DNA of 64,000 nt from assembly GCF_001445575.1 (NCBI RefSeq), contig NZ_CP013200.1, positions 1,860,001 through 1,924,000 of the forward strand, written 5' to 3'. This DNA comes from Arthrobacter alpinus (GTDB lineage: Bacteria > Actinomycetota > Actinomycetes > Actinomycetales > Micrococcaceae). Position numbers and translations under genes: made by a program. Under the pieces are notes generated by a model, which made no database searches, was not told the DNA's origin, and saw nothing but the letters and a program-made list of their open reading frames with translations. Each line of letters starts with the position of its first letter. Position 1 is the first letter of the stretch. This document shows, in pieces, positions 56,160 to 64,000 of this stretch.

Positions 56160-57205
56160 ACGGATTCAATCAGAACGTTGTGGGACTCCAGCTCGGCCAG
56201 GCCGCTGGCTATGTCTGTTCGGGATTCTGGGAAACCCACTCCCGCAGTAGCCCCGCTGTCCAGGACTTGCTGGAGTCCAAGATATCCACCCAGGGCCGTT
56301 AGATGGGCCTGGCCGGCGGGGTCCGTGATGACGACCGAGCGGGCTCCTCCGGGACCTTGCGCGTCAATGCGGATGATGGCGCTCCCACCCTGTCCGGAGG
56401 AATAGAGAAGCGAACGCCGCAGGCCCGTCCAGCGTTCGCCGCGCCCCCAGCGAAAGAAGCCCAAGGTTTTGGCAGCGAGCAAGGCAGTGGTTGATGAGTT
56501 GGAGCTGAACCCAATTTTGGTGGTCGCCGACCCTATGCCCAAGGTAATGGGAAGTGTGACCTGCTCAGGCGTATCCAACCGGGCCACCTTGGTGCGGTGC
56601 CCGCCGATGTCCACCCAACTGGCGTCAGAGAGGGGACTTACCGTTGCCAGTGTCCCGCCACGTCGCACCTCATAGTCCTGCCCCAGGCGGTCGATGAAGT
56701 CTACAGAGTCGACCCCGGCCCGGTCATTGACGTCATACCTGATCGCGACTTCAACACTCTCCGCACCGCCAAGCTCATGACTTAGTGAAGCTGCCACTAT
56801 ATTCACAATGCCGCCCATCCATCCTGAAGACAGAAGAACGGGAGCACTCGGCTGGAGCTGGGTTGCCAAAGTGGCCGCCCGCATCATCCGACTCGTCCAT
56901 CGGGTGACGTCCACGTAGGGAATGCCTGCGCCTACGGCTGCACGGAGGACACGATCTTCGGGGTCATTGACGGTGCTGACGACGGCCCTGGGCGCGGCGG
57001 AGAACGGTTCCGGGTCGTTCAAATCCCAGCGATGGACAGAAGCTCCAAGCCCCGATGCAAGCTCTTGCCCTTTCGATGGGTTCCGCCCGGTGAGCAGCAG
57101 CGGCCAGGTGGGTGCGCAAAGCCGGGCGAGAGCGCTGCCCACGGTCCCGTAGCCACCGACAATGAGGATTGGGCCGGTAGGGGAGTGCTGCAAATTGTCT
57201 GTCAT
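56156..57205 (-). CDS. NAD(P)-binding saccharopine dehydrogenase-like protein
   Basis: 349 residues. The Rossmann motif is ILIVGGYGTVGSALARLC near residue 14. It continues with LTGRNPSKGQEL and AVVSTVNDPEDRVLRAA, like saccharopine dehydrogenase NADP-binding domains. The substrate domain gives no specific hint. It is the first gene of an operon with TetR, and is probably the target of that regulator. Reaction unknown. Confidence 0.83.
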   Translation of the reverse strand: MTDNLQHSPTGPILIVGGYGTVGSALARLCAPTWPLLLTGRNPSKGQELASGLGASVHRWDLNDPEPFSAAPRAVVSTVNDPEDRVLRAAVGAGIPYVDVTRWTSRMMRAATLATQLQPSAPVLLSSGWMGGIVNIVAASLSHELGGAESVEVAIRYDVNDRAGVDSVDFIDRLGQDYEVRRGGTLATVSPLSDASWVDIGGHRTKVARLDTPEQVTLPITLGIGSATTKIGFSSNSSTTALLAAKTLGFFRWGRGERWTGLRRSLLYSSGQGGSAIIRIDAQGPGGARSVVITDPAGQAHLTALGGYLGLQQVLDSGATAGVGFPESRTDIASGLAELESHNVLIESV

Positions 57206-57215
57206 AAAATTAATT

Positions 57216-57231
57216 TAGGTCAATAGACCTA
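57216..57231. promoter_or_regulatory. operator palindrome upstream of oxidoreductase-TetR operon
   Basis: TAGGTC-AATA-GACCTA is a perfect 6-4-6 inverted repeat 11 bp upstream of the oxidoreductase start. Position and form fit the operator of the TetR protein encoded in the same operon. Confidence 0.65.
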
Positions 57232-57504
57232 TTAAGTCGAATTGGGTATCCCTCTCAGAACAAGCGGTGGCCAAACAAGTCGATGGACTCTTGCCAGGTC
57301 CAGTAATTCTGGAGAATTCATGCCCGATGCCCCGATGCCCTGATGCGGCGCGCGGGAGGACCGCTCTTTCAACTTTTCGACCAGGAGCCCCGCTCAGGGG
57401 CCTCCCCTTCTGGCCAGTTGTGCAAACGAGTGACTGAGACTGTGACTCTCAACGTCTTCTGAGACGGTACACATCGACAACTCTCCCGGTGCGCCCCGGA
57501 ACTT
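57232..57504. other. intergenic region between oxidoreductase and arsC-like gene
   Basis: No gene. It contains a tandem 8-base unit CCCGATGC (three copies, the last with one change, 57323-57346), a small hairpin (57384-57405, GGAGCCCC and GGGGCCTCC) and, at 57449-57471, a 23-bp sequence nearly identical to the operator between the GAF regulator and monooxygenase. Confidence 0.55.
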
Positions 57505-57930
57505 CTAACGCTCGCCGTGCAGCCGCTGCGTGAGCTCCTTCACGCGGGCGTGGATGTCGTCGCGAACCAGCTCCATGCGTTCGCGGCCCTCGATGCCGCG
57601 TTGGCTGGGCTCATCCGTTTCCCACACCTCCACGCTCACGCCGTCCACGGCTGGAACCTTCGCTTCAGTGCCCAGTACGACGACGAGCCCCGCCTTCCGC
57701 ATCGCATCCTCCGTCAGGAGCGTAGGCCGCTCCGCGCTGATGTCGACGCCTAGCTCCAGCAGGACCTCGGCAGAGAGCTGGTTGACGGCCTTGCCGGGAA
57801 CAGTGCCCGCCGAGGTGACGGTGACGCCGTCGTCGCTTTCAAGCTTCATGAGGCCGGCAGCCATTTGAGACTTGCCGCCATTCTTGACGCAGACAAACAA
57901 GACGGCGGGCTTCGCGGCTGTTGAAGTCAT
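57505..57930 (-). CDS. ArsC-like low-molecular-weight phosphatase family protein with altered P-loop
   Basis: 141 residues from the ATG at 57930, which has GAAGG eight bases upstream; an ATG at 57936 overlapping the arsR stop is the alternative. The fold is that of LMW phosphatase/ArsC: AVLFVCVKNGGKSQMAAGLM near residue 11. The usual C-x5-R signature has lysine in place of arginine, and the second cysteine pair found in the ArsC at 59510 is absent. It may be an arsenate reductase variant or a related protein with another role. It forms an operon with arsR. Confidence 0.8.
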   Translation of the reverse strand: MTSTAAKPAVLFVCVKNGGKSQMAAGLMKLESDDGVTVTSAGTVPGKAVNQLSAEVLLELGVDISAERPTLLTEDAMRKAGLVVVLGTEAKVPAVDGVSVEVWETDEPSQRGIEGRERMELVRDDIHARVKELTQRLHGER

Positions 57931-57932
57931 GC

Positions 57933-58307
57933 TCATACCTTCGGGGTAAGTGTGGCGGCCAGAGACTCGAGCGCGCCGGGTACCAGTGAGTAGTACGCCC
58001 ACACGCCCCGCTTGTCACGGGTGAGCAGGCCAGCCTCCACCAGGATCTTCAGGTGGTGAGAGACCGTGGGCTGCCCCAGGTCCAGCGGCTCGGTGATGTC
58101 ACAGACGCACGTCTCTGCCGCGGGATCGGCGGCAATCATGGAAAGGATGCGCAGGCGGTTGGGATCTGCCAGTGCCTTGAAGCGGGCGGCCAGCGCCGCG
58201 GCCTCCTCGGCCTCAAGAGCGCCCGCGGCCGGAGCGGAGACGCAGCATGGCGCGTCAGCCTGGGTGCCCAGAACCGCAGGGATATCAGTAACAAGCGTCG
58301 TGGACAT
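57933..58307 (-). CDS. arsR: arsenic-responsive repressor
   Basis: 124 residues. The winged helix reads FKALADPNRLRILSMI, with GQPTVSHHLKILVEAGL as recognition region. Cysteine pairs are at residues 21-22 (APCCVSAP) and 67/69 (ETCVCDI). An N-terminal CC pair plus a later Cys resembles the As(III) site of the ArsR in C. glutamicum. It is divergent from acr3 and probably controls both directions. Confidence 0.92.
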   Translation of the reverse strand: MSTTLVTDIPAVLGTQADAPCCVSAPAAGALEAEEAAALAARFKALADPNRLRILSMIAADPAAETCVCDITEPLDLGQPTVSHHLKILVEAGLLTRDKRGVWAYYSLVPGALESLAATLTPKV

Positions 58308-58421
58308 CGCCTGGCCTCGCCTTCATTCTGCTCCCGGAGGGGAGATTGACAACTGTCGATATATTCAACCATACTCGAAACATCGAAAACCGTCGATGTC
58401 TCAAATTGGAGAGTATTTGCC
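58308..58421. promoter_or_regulatory. divergent ars promoter with ArsR operator
   Basis: TTGACA (58346-58351) and CATACT (58370-58375), 18 bases apart, suggest a promoter for acr3. The inverted repeat ACATCGA-AAACCG-TCGATGT lies at 58380-58399, just after it. A related half-site TGTCGATATATTCAA overlaps the -35 to -10 interval. ArsR binding here would block transcription until arsenite is bound. Exact boundaries are inferred. Confidence 0.65.
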
Positions 58422-59513
58422 GTGACAACCACCGCCACACCCCAGGAAACAGGGCAACTGACGGCCAAACTTTCCACCCTGGACCGCTTCCTCGCCGTCT
58501 GGATCCTCGCCGCCATGGCACTGGGACTCGGTCTGGGACGGCTCATACCGCACTTGGGTGAGGCGATGGGAACCCTTCAGGTGGCGGGAGTGTCGGCACC
58601 CATCGCCGTCGGACTTCTGGTGATGATGTATCCGGTCCTGGCCAAGGTCCGCTACAAAGAGGCCGGGCGGGTGTTGGGCGATAAAAAACTCATGGTGACC
58701 TCGCTGGTGATCAACTGGGTCCTGGCGCCGGCGTTCATGTTTGTGCTCGCGTGGATATTCCTGGCGGACCTGCCCGAATACCGCACCGGTCTGATCATCG
58801 TGGGGCTGGCGCGCTGCATCGCCATGGTGTTCATTTGGAACGATCTTGCGTGCGGCGACCGTGAGGCTGCGGCTGTGCTGGTCGCCATCAACTCCGTGTT
58901 CCAGGTAGTCGCCTTTGGCGCGCTGGGCTGGTTCTACCTGCAATGGCTCCCTGCCCTGCTGGGACTGCCCACCACCAGCGCCGACTTCTCGTTCTGGACC
59001 ATCACGGTCTCGGTAGTCGTGTTCCTGGGCATCCCTCTGGTGGCTGGCTGGCTGAGCCGCACCCTGGGTGAGCGGGCACGCGGCCGTGACTGGTACGAAT
59101 CCAGATTCCTGCCGCGCATTGGGCCGTGGGCGCTGTATGGCTTGCTGTTCACCATTGTGCTGCTGTTCGCGTTGCAGGGTGACGCCATCATTGCCCATCC
59201 GCTGTCAGTGGTGCGGATTGCGTTGCCGCTGCTGGTCTACTTCCTCGTGGTGTTCTTCGCCTCCATGGCCATCGGCTTCGTTCTGAAGATGGGTTACGCA
59301 CGCACCGCCACCCTCGCCTTCACCGCCGCGAGCAACAACTTTGAGCTCGCCATTGCCGTGGCCATCGCCACCTTCGGTGTCACCAGTGGGCAGGCGCTCG
59401 CAGGTGTGGTGGGCCCGTTGATCGAGGTGCCGCTGCTCATCGCCCTGGTCTACGTGGCCCTCTGGAGCCGCAAATTCTTCACCACCCGCACTGCAGAAAG
59501 GCTCACCCTATGA
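58422..59513 (+). CDS. acr3: arsenite efflux transporter, Acr3 family
   Basis: 363 residues from a GTG. About ten membrane segments are seen. The conserved cysteine is in LARCIAMVFIWNDLACGD, and the late glutamate is in VVGPLIEVPLLIALVY; both are essential residues in Acr3 pumps. It exports arsenite using the proton gradient. The gene is translationally coupled to arsC (ATGA overlap) and is divergent from arsR. Confidence 0.96.
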   Translation: MTTTATPQETGQLTAKLSTLDRFLAVWILAAMALGLGLGRLIPHLGEAMGTLQVAGVSAPIAVGLLVMMYPVLAKVRYKEAGRVLGDKKLMVTSLVINWVLAPAFMFVLAWIFLADLPEYRTGLIIVGLARCIAMVFIWNDLACGDREAAAVLVAINSVFQVVAFGALGWFYLQWLPALLGLPTTSADFSFWTITVSVVVFLGIPLVAGWLSRTLGERARGRDWYESRFLPRIGPWALYGLLFTIVLLFALQGDAIIAHPLSVVRIALPLLVYFLVVFFASMAIGFVLKMGYARTATLAFTAASNNFELAIAVAIATFGVTSGQALAGVVGPLIEVPLLIALVYVALWSRKFFTTRTAERLTL

Positions 59514-59923
59514 ACATCGCCAAGCCCTCCGTCCTGTTCGTCTGTGTCCACAACGCCGGCCGTTCCCAGATGGCAGCCGCCTTCCTGAGCAACCTCTCCG
59601 CCGGGCAGATTGACGTCCGCTCTGCCGGGTCCGCCCCTGCCGATTCGATCAACCCCGCCGCCGTGGCGGCCATGCGGGAAGTGGGCATTGACATGTCCGC
59701 AGAGGTCCCGAAGGTGCTGTCCACGGCGGCAGTGGAGATGTCCGACGTCGTTATCACTATGGGCTGTGGCGATAGCTGCCCCGTGTTCCCCGGGAAGCGC
59801 TACGAGGATTGGGAGCTGGCTGACCCGGCCGGGCAGGGAGTTGAGGCCGTGCGGCCCATTCGCGACCAGATCCGTTTGCGTGTTGAGGACCTGATTAACT
59901 CGCTACTGCCCGGCGCTGCGTAA
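59510..59923 (+). CDS. arsC: arsenate reductase
   Basis: 137 residues overlapping the acr3 stop. The P-loop is LFVCVHNAGRSQMAAAFL with complete C-x5-R. Two further cysteines are in ITMGCGDSCPVFPG, followed by RYEDWELADPAGQ. It reduces arsenate to arsenite, which Acr3 then exports. The reductant may be mycothiol/mycoredoxin or thioredoxin; the motif set does not decide. Confidence 0.94.
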   Translation: MNIAKPSVLFVCVHNAGRSQMAAAFLSNLSAGQIDVRSAGSAPADSINPAAVAAMREVGIDMSAEVPKVLSTAAVEMSDVVITMGCGDSCPVFPGKRYEDWELADPAGQGVEAVRPIRDQIRLRVEDLINSLLPGAA

Positions 59924-59943
59924 CCATTTTGGAGGAGACTGTT

Positions 59944-61323
59944 GTGAATTCGCTATACCCTGTTGCTGTCATTGGAGCCGGGCCCATTGGGCTTGCCGCC
60001 GCCGCACATTTGTTGGAACGCGGGCAGGACGTTGTTGTGCTCGAGGCTGGGCCGTCCGCTGGCGCCGCCATGTCCGCGTGGGGGCACATCAAGCTGTTCT
60101 CCTCGTGGCAGTACAACATTGATGCTGCCTCCCGGCGGCTGTTGGAAACGCCTACCGCCGGCTATGCGGGGGAGTGGGTGGCGCCGCGGGCGACCAAGCT
60201 GCCCACCGGTGCCGAGATGGTGTCCGAATACCTGGCACCGCTGGCCGCACACCCTGCTGTGGCGGCCGTGGTTCGCTACGGCCACCGGGTTACGGCCATC
60301 ACACGGGTGCTTCCAAACGGTGCCGGAGTGGACCTGACGCGTTCAGCAGGCCGGGAATCTTCCCTATTCTTGGTGCGTTCCCTGGTGGGGGATGAGACCG
60401 TGGATGTCCTGGCGCGTGCCGTCATTGATGCCTCGGGAACATGGGGTGGTTCCAACCCGGTGGGCCGCTCCGGGATCGAGGCCATCGGTGAGGCTGCCGC
60501 ACGGTCCTTGGGATTAGTGAGCCCGCCGCTGCCCGATGTGCTGGGTTCCTCGGCGGAACGGTTCGCCGGTTGCACGGTCCTGGTTCTGGGTGCCGGGCAC
60601 TCCGCAGCCAACACGCTCCTGGCGCTGGGCCGGCTGCGCCAACAGCATCCAGCAACCACCATTCTGTGGGGACTGCGCGGTACCGCCAACCCGGTCCGGC
60701 TCTACGGCGGTGGCGCGGCCGATGAACTGCCGGCCCGCGGCCAGCTCGGCACGCGCCTGCGCCGATTCGTGGAGAACGGCGACATCTCGATTGTTGAGAA
60801 TGTTGCGCTTACGTCCCTGTCGCCGGATGCCGGTGCTGCCGGAGTGCGTTTGGCGCTCGCAGATGGCCGCAGCCTTGCCGTGGACGTGGTGGTTCCGGCC
60901 ACAGGATTCCGCCCGGACCTCTCAATCCTGGCCGAACTGCGCCTGGACCTGGATCCTATTGTGGAGGCGCCGCGCGCACTTGGCCCGCTCATCGATCCCG
61001 AGTTCCACAGCTGCGGCACCGTCTCTGCCCACGGTGCACGCGAGCTGGCGCATCCGGAGCCCAACTTCTACATCGCGGGCATGAAGAGCTACGGCCGGGC
61101 ACCAACCTTCCTCATGGCCACCGGCTACGAGCAGGTCCGCTCCATTGCGGCGGCCCTTGCCGGTGACCGTGCCGCGGCCGATGCCGTTGAACTGGATCTG
61201 CCCGAAACCGGTGTTTGCTCCACGGATCTGGCAGGCTCCTGCGATGCCCCGGCTGCTGCAGGTACTGAGGCTGGCTCGGGTAAATCGAGCTGTGGTGCGC
61301 CTGACGTAGCGCCCTGCAGTTAG
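59944..61323 (+). CDS. ArsO-like flavin monooxygenase/oxidoreductase
   Basis: 459 residues. The true start is the GTG at 59944, six bases after GGAGGAG; an upstream TTG would include that ribosome site in the coding part. The FAD motif is VAVIGAGPIGLAAAAHLLERG, and the second dinucleotide motif is VLVLGAGHSAANTLLALG near residue 217. The last 45 residues hold four cysteines (GVCS, GSCD, SSCG, PCS). Flavoproteins of this type (ArsO) follow arsenic genes in other bacteria; the reaction is not established. The tail may bind As(III); this is a guess. Confidence 0.85.
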   Translation: MNSLYPVAVIGAGPIGLAAAAHLLERGQDVVVLEAGPSAGAAMSAWGHIKLFSSWQYNIDAASRRLLETPTAGYAGEWVAPRATKLPTGAEMVSEYLAPLAAHPAVAAVVRYGHRVTAITRVLPNGAGVDLTRSAGRESSLFLVRSLVGDETVDVLARAVIDASGTWGGSNPVGRSGIEAIGEAAARSLGLVSPPLPDVLGSSAERFAGCTVLVLGAGHSAANTLLALGRLRQQHPATTILWGLRGTANPVRLYGGGAADELPARGQLGTRLRRFVENGDISIVENVALTSLSPDAGAAGVRLALADGRSLAVDVVVPATGFRPDLSILAELRLDLDPIVEAPRALGPLIDPEFHSCGTVSAHGARELAHPEPNFYIAGMKSYGRAPTFLMATGYEQVRSIAAALAGDRAAADAVELDLPETGVCSTDLAGSCDAPAAAGTEAGSGKSSCGAPDVAPCS

Positions 61324-61688
61324 GGTTCCAGCGGCTGTTCGGTCCATGTCACGGAGGCCGTGGTGAGGTGTTGGAGCACTTGCTCGTAGAATTCATCCAC
61401 GGCGTAGCCCAGCGACTCCGCCACGTCCTGTCCACCTGACGTAAAGACGATCTGCGCCGTGCCGTTCCCACGGTCCTGGACCTCCACGCTGAAGCCGCCG
61501 TGGAAATAGTGGCCGTGTTCGGCGTCGTATTCCAGTCCGGCTAGCCACCGCTCAAGCAATGCCTCGAGTTTCTCCGGGTCAGCTCCCCGGAGATTCATGG
61601 CGAGGCTGGCAACCTTGTCCAGGTAAGGATTGTCAGGCCCCCACACCCAGTCGAAGTTCATGGCGTAACGCTCTGGTGCCTTCGTCAT
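61320..61688 (-). CDS. hypothetical protein
   Basis: 122 residues, mostly charged, with no signal peptide or membrane segment. It has MNFDWVWGPDNPYLDKVASLA near the start and a central GHYFHGGFSVEVQDRG segment, with a helical C-terminus. I do not recognise a family. Its stop overlaps that of the ArsO-like gene (converging). The next gene upstream is a GNAT protein eight bases away, so they may be cotranscribed. Confidence 0.7.
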   Translation of the reverse strand: MTKAPERYAMNFDWVWGPDNPYLDKVASLAMNLRGADPEKLEALLERWLAGLEYDAEHGHYFHGGFSVEVQDRGNGTAQIVFTSGGQDVAESLGYAVDEFYEQVLQHLTTASVTWTEQPLEP

Positions 61689-61696
61689 GGTGCCGC

Positions 61697-62485
61697 TCAG
61701 CGCTTCCAGTTGTAGGGCGTGGTGGTGGAGACCTTGACCAGGCCGGAGCGTTCAAGGATGGGGCGGGAGAATTCAGTGGAGTCGCTGTGGACCAGTTTCC
61801 TGCCCATAGCAAGTGCCGAACGGGCCCGTGCAGCCGTCAGGGCCCGGTAGATCCCGCGGCCCCGGTACTCCTGGAGAGTGGCGCCGCCCCAAATACCGAC
61901 AAAGTCTGTGTTGGGAACCGGCTCGAGCCGGCCGGCGCTGACCATCCTGCCGTCCATTTCTGCCACCCAGAGTTCCATGCCGTCGTTGCGCGCCAGCCGT
62001 GCAATCAGGGCGTTAGCCGTGCGGGGACCGGCAGGATCACCAAAAGCAGCATCAACCATGGCGCTCATGGCACGCACATCGGCGTCGGAGATCACCGTGC
62101 GGAGGGTGGTGCCGCCGGGCATAGGAACGTCGTGGCACAGGGCCTCGAGTGGGCCAATCATGATGGATTCGGTGTCATCGGGCGTGAAGCCGCTGCCCAC
62201 GAGCGCCTCGTGCAGGCCGGGCGCGCGGTCGTGGCCGCGGGTCTTCCATTCGACGTCGGTGATGAGCGGATTGTTGCAAAAATGCGCCAAGGCGCTTGCC
62301 ACCAGGGGAGCCATCTCCCGGGCGCCCACCCCCACAAGGTTTTGGTACGTGATGAAGCCGCGACCGCCGTCGAACGTCACCAGCCGCAAAGGGCCCAACA
62401 GGGTCACATCCCGTGCGCTGGGAGTCTCGGCGTCGGTGCGCAGTTGCTGATCGTAGGCCTGAAGGTAGTGCTGCTGAATTGTCAT
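61697..62485 (-). CDS. GNAT-family N-acetyltransferase
   Basis: 262 residues from the ATG at 62485 (GGAAG nine bases upstream); 62491 is also possible. The acetyl-CoA-binding part is in the C-terminal half: LWVAEMDGRMVSAGRLEPVP, then GGATLQEYRGRGIYRALTAAR, with the R-G-x-G-I/L signature. The N-terminal half is an unrelated domain. Substrate unknown. Confidence 0.88.
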   Translation of the reverse strand: MTIQQHYLQAYDQQLRTDAETPSARDVTLLGPLRLVTFDGGRGFITYQNLVGVGAREMAPLVASALAHFCNNPLITDVEWKTRGHDRAPGLHEALVGSGFTPDDTESIMIGPLEALCHDVPMPGGTTLRTVISDADVRAMSAMVDAAFGDPAGPRTANALIARLARNDGMELWVAEMDGRMVSAGRLEPVPNTDFVGIWGGATLQEYRGRGIYRALTAARARSALAMGRKLVHSDSTEFSRPILERSGLVKVSTTTPYNWKR

Positions 62486-62573
62486 TGACATTAGCTTCCC
62501 AGACCTGGGCTTCCGGGGCCACCGCCGCACCACCACAACTTTTTGTCAGGGCGGTGCGGACTTTCGGTGACTT

Positions 62574-63338
62574 TTACGACGTCGAGCGCACGCACCAGAA
62601 ATCGCTGGCCAAGGAACGGTCCAGCAGGTACCCGTAGGGCATGGTGGCGTACCCGGCCATGCCCCATCCGGTGCCCCAGGAGTTGCGGATGGTGAAGCTC
62701 TGGCTGGCATCGTCATAGCCGACGGCCACCACGCAGTGCCCGCCCAGGACGCTCTCGCTGGTTGCCGGCATGGGGACCACGCCCGTTCTGGCGACGTCGG
62801 CACTTTCAAAACTGTCGTAGACGGTGAAGCCGAACACCACGGGGAATCCGGAGGCCAGGGCGCCCTTCATGGTGCTCAACGACTGGCTGACGCGAGAGTA
62901 GCTGATCGCGCGGTTTTTTTTGGCAGCGGTGTAGCACTTGGCCAACGGTTTTTTGGCGAACTTGGTGATGGTGTAGGGCCACAGGGTTTCGTCGCAGGCG
63001 CCGATGCTGGCCACGGACTTGATTCCGTCACGGATCTGGGCGCCTGAGTCCGAGTCCACTGTGCCTTCGATGACCCTCTCGTTGTAGTAGATGAACAGCC
63101 GCGAGGGGGTGGAAGTGTCTGCCTGGCCCTCCTTCATGGCCATAAACTGCAGCACCCCTGCAATGCCGTTTCCCGTGCAAGAGCCGAGCTGTCCCTGATC
63201 GTAAACGGGAGGGCACGCAGGCCGCAGGTCCACGGACGGCGGCAGGCTCGCCTGCACGGCCACGGGTGCCGCGAACTGAAAGTCACGCTGATCCGGCAGG
63301 TCTGGGATCCATCCATACCGGGAGTTGGTTCTGGCCAT
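62574..63338 (-). CDS. papain-like (C1A) cysteine peptidase
   Basis: 254 residues. The catalytic residues are visible: Gln and Cys in VYDQGQLGSCTGNGIAGV, His in LGGHCVVAVGYDD, Asn in IRNSWGTGWGMAGYATMP. It lacks a signal peptide and has only a short lead before the mature domain (RYGWIPDLPDQRDF), so a cytoplasmic or non-classical role is likely. C1 peptidases of this short kind occur in scattered bacteria. It stands alone, facing away from thiL. Confidence 0.9.
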   Translation of the reverse strand: MARTNSRYGWIPDLPDQRDFQFAAPVAVQASLPPSVDLRPACPPVYDQGQLGSCTGNGIAGVLQFMAMKEGQADTSTPSRLFIYYNERVIEGTVDSDSGAQIRDGIKSVASIGACDETLWPYTITKFAKKPLAKCYTAAKKNRAISYSRVSQSLSTMKGALASGFPVVFGFTVYDSFESADVARTGVVPMPATSESVLGGHCVVAVGYDDASQSFTIRNSWGTGWGMAGYATMPYGYLLDRSLASDFWCVRSTS

Positions 63339-63526
63339 GGCGGTACTGCCTCCTTCGCCACGCCGTGGTCTGGACAGGCCTCACTGAGCGTGGATACAAC
63401 AGACGTTCCTCCTTGCATCACGGCGGGTCAAGACTTCCACGCATCATTATGATCCTCAAAAGGTAGGGCGGCTGGCTGCTGAGGGTGGCGCCCAGAATGT
63501 CCTACCCCCTCCGCTACGGTTAAAGA

Positions 63527-64000
63527 ATGACCCTCACCGTGGACCAACTCTCCGAATCCGAGCTCCTGGCCCGGATCTTCCCGCGCCTGCACGCCGGCAC
63601 CACCACTTTGCTGGGGCCCGGGGACGATTCCGCCATCATCTCCGCACCGGACGGTCGCACGGTCATCTCCATCGACACGCAGGTTCAGGACAAGGATTTC
63701 CGCCTCCTGTGGCCCAACGGCAGTGTGTCCGCAGGATACGACGTCGGATGGAAGGCCGCCGCACAAAACCTCAGCGACATCAATGCCATGGGTGCCGTTG
63801 CCACCGCCATGGTTGTCAGCCTCACCCTCCCAGGTACGACGCCGGTCGCCTGGGTTGAGGACTTTGCCAACGGCCTGAGTGCCGCCATCGTTGCGCTCGG
63901 GGCACCCCAGTGTTCGGTGGCAGGCGGGGACCTCTCCGGCGGCAGCGAGATTGTGGTCACCGTTGCCGTGACGGGTTCGCTGGAGGGGCTTGAGCCGGTG
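63527..64000 (+). CDS. thiL: thiamine-monophosphate kinase, N-terminal part (runs off window)
   Basis: The first 158 residues from the ATG at 63527. The AIR-synthase-like fold shows LLGPGDDSAIISAPDGR, ISIDTQVQDKDFRLLW, VGWKAAAQNLSDINAMGA, and SVAGGDLSGG. ThiL phosphorylates thiamine monophosphate to the active diphosphate. Its C-terminal part lies outside the window. Confidence 0.94.
   Translation, partial: MTLTVDQLSESELLARIFPRLHAGTTTLLGPGDDSAIISAPDGRTVISIDTQVQDKDFRLLWPNGSVSAGYDVGWKAAAQNLSDINAMGAVATAMVVSLTLPGTTPVAWVEDFANGLSAAIVALGAPQCSVAGGDLSGGSEIVVTVAVTGSLEGLEPV

Overview
The window looks like chromosome of a high-GC actinobacterium of the family Micrococcaceae, most likely Arthrobacter or a close relative. 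This rests on gene content and protein character: a C50 carotenoid operon (crtE-crtB-crtI-crtYe-crtYf-crtEb), an IclR regulator next to leuCD, the order gltX / HAD phosphatase / tRNA-Gln / tRNA-Glu / iclR / leuC-leuD / murA-plsC-gpsA-ddl, a DUF3515 lipoprotein, and a thiL start at the right edge. No rRNA, CRISPR array, transposase, integrase or phage gene was seen.

Layout. 1-3.0 kb: a two-component system running off the left edge and an SDR/DUF2867 protein. 3.0-10.3 kb: a MarR (CrtR-like) gene leading a tightly overlapping C50 carotenoid operon, followed by a DNA photolyase. 10.3-14.8 kb: leuB, ilvE, an MscS channel and a fumarylacetoacetase-family enzyme. 15.0-25.6 kb: accessory block with a NarL-type two-component system, an amino-acid permease, a YhgE-like heptad-repeat membrane protein, an ArsR/SRPBCC pair, and a GAF regulator divergent from a flavin monooxygenase. 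25.8-28.5 kb: gltX, a HAD phosphatase and two tRNAs. 28.6-36.5 kb: two membrane proteins with a divergent LuxR regulator, DUF4234, a pair of dynamin-like GTPases and DUF1697. 36.6-45.7 kb: ltbR-type iclR, leuCD, a secreted protease, then murA-plsC-gpsA-ddl. 46.1-52.1 kb: an unusual regulator/kinase/degenerate-kinase trio, a methyltransferase, an LCP protein and DUF3515. 52.2-57.2 kb: head-to-head gene remnants, a lone urocanase, a near-empty stretch, and a TetR gene with an oxidoreductase. 57.5-61.3 kb: a divergent arsenic-resistance locus. 61.3-64 kb: hypothetical protein, GNAT protein, papain-like peptidase, start of thiL.

How genes work together. The crt operon should make a C50 pigment (decaprenoxanthin type) from isoprenoid precursors, and the photolyase beside it fits a light-protection theme. 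leuB, leuC, leuD and ilvE form the end of branched-chain amino-acid synthesis. A near-identical 17-bp operator-like sequence lies before leuB and before leuC, with the IclR gene adjoining leuC. murA, plsC, gpsA and ddl combine cell-wall and phospholipid precursor synthesis in one operon. The ars locus pairs two ArsC-like proteins, an ArsR sensor, an Acr3 pump and an ArsO-like flavoprotein.

Quality caution. Ten places in seven genes (crtI, crtYf, a histidine kinase, the YhgE-like gene, an SRPBCC gene, the GAF regulator, DUF1697) look like loss of exactly one base inside a mononucleotide run. Adding the base restores a full-length family-like protein each time. I annotate these as CDS with a probable frameshift; whether they are assembly errors or real mutations cannot be decided from the sequence alone. 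The alpha/beta hydrolase and AraC pieces near 52.8 kb do look like real remnants.
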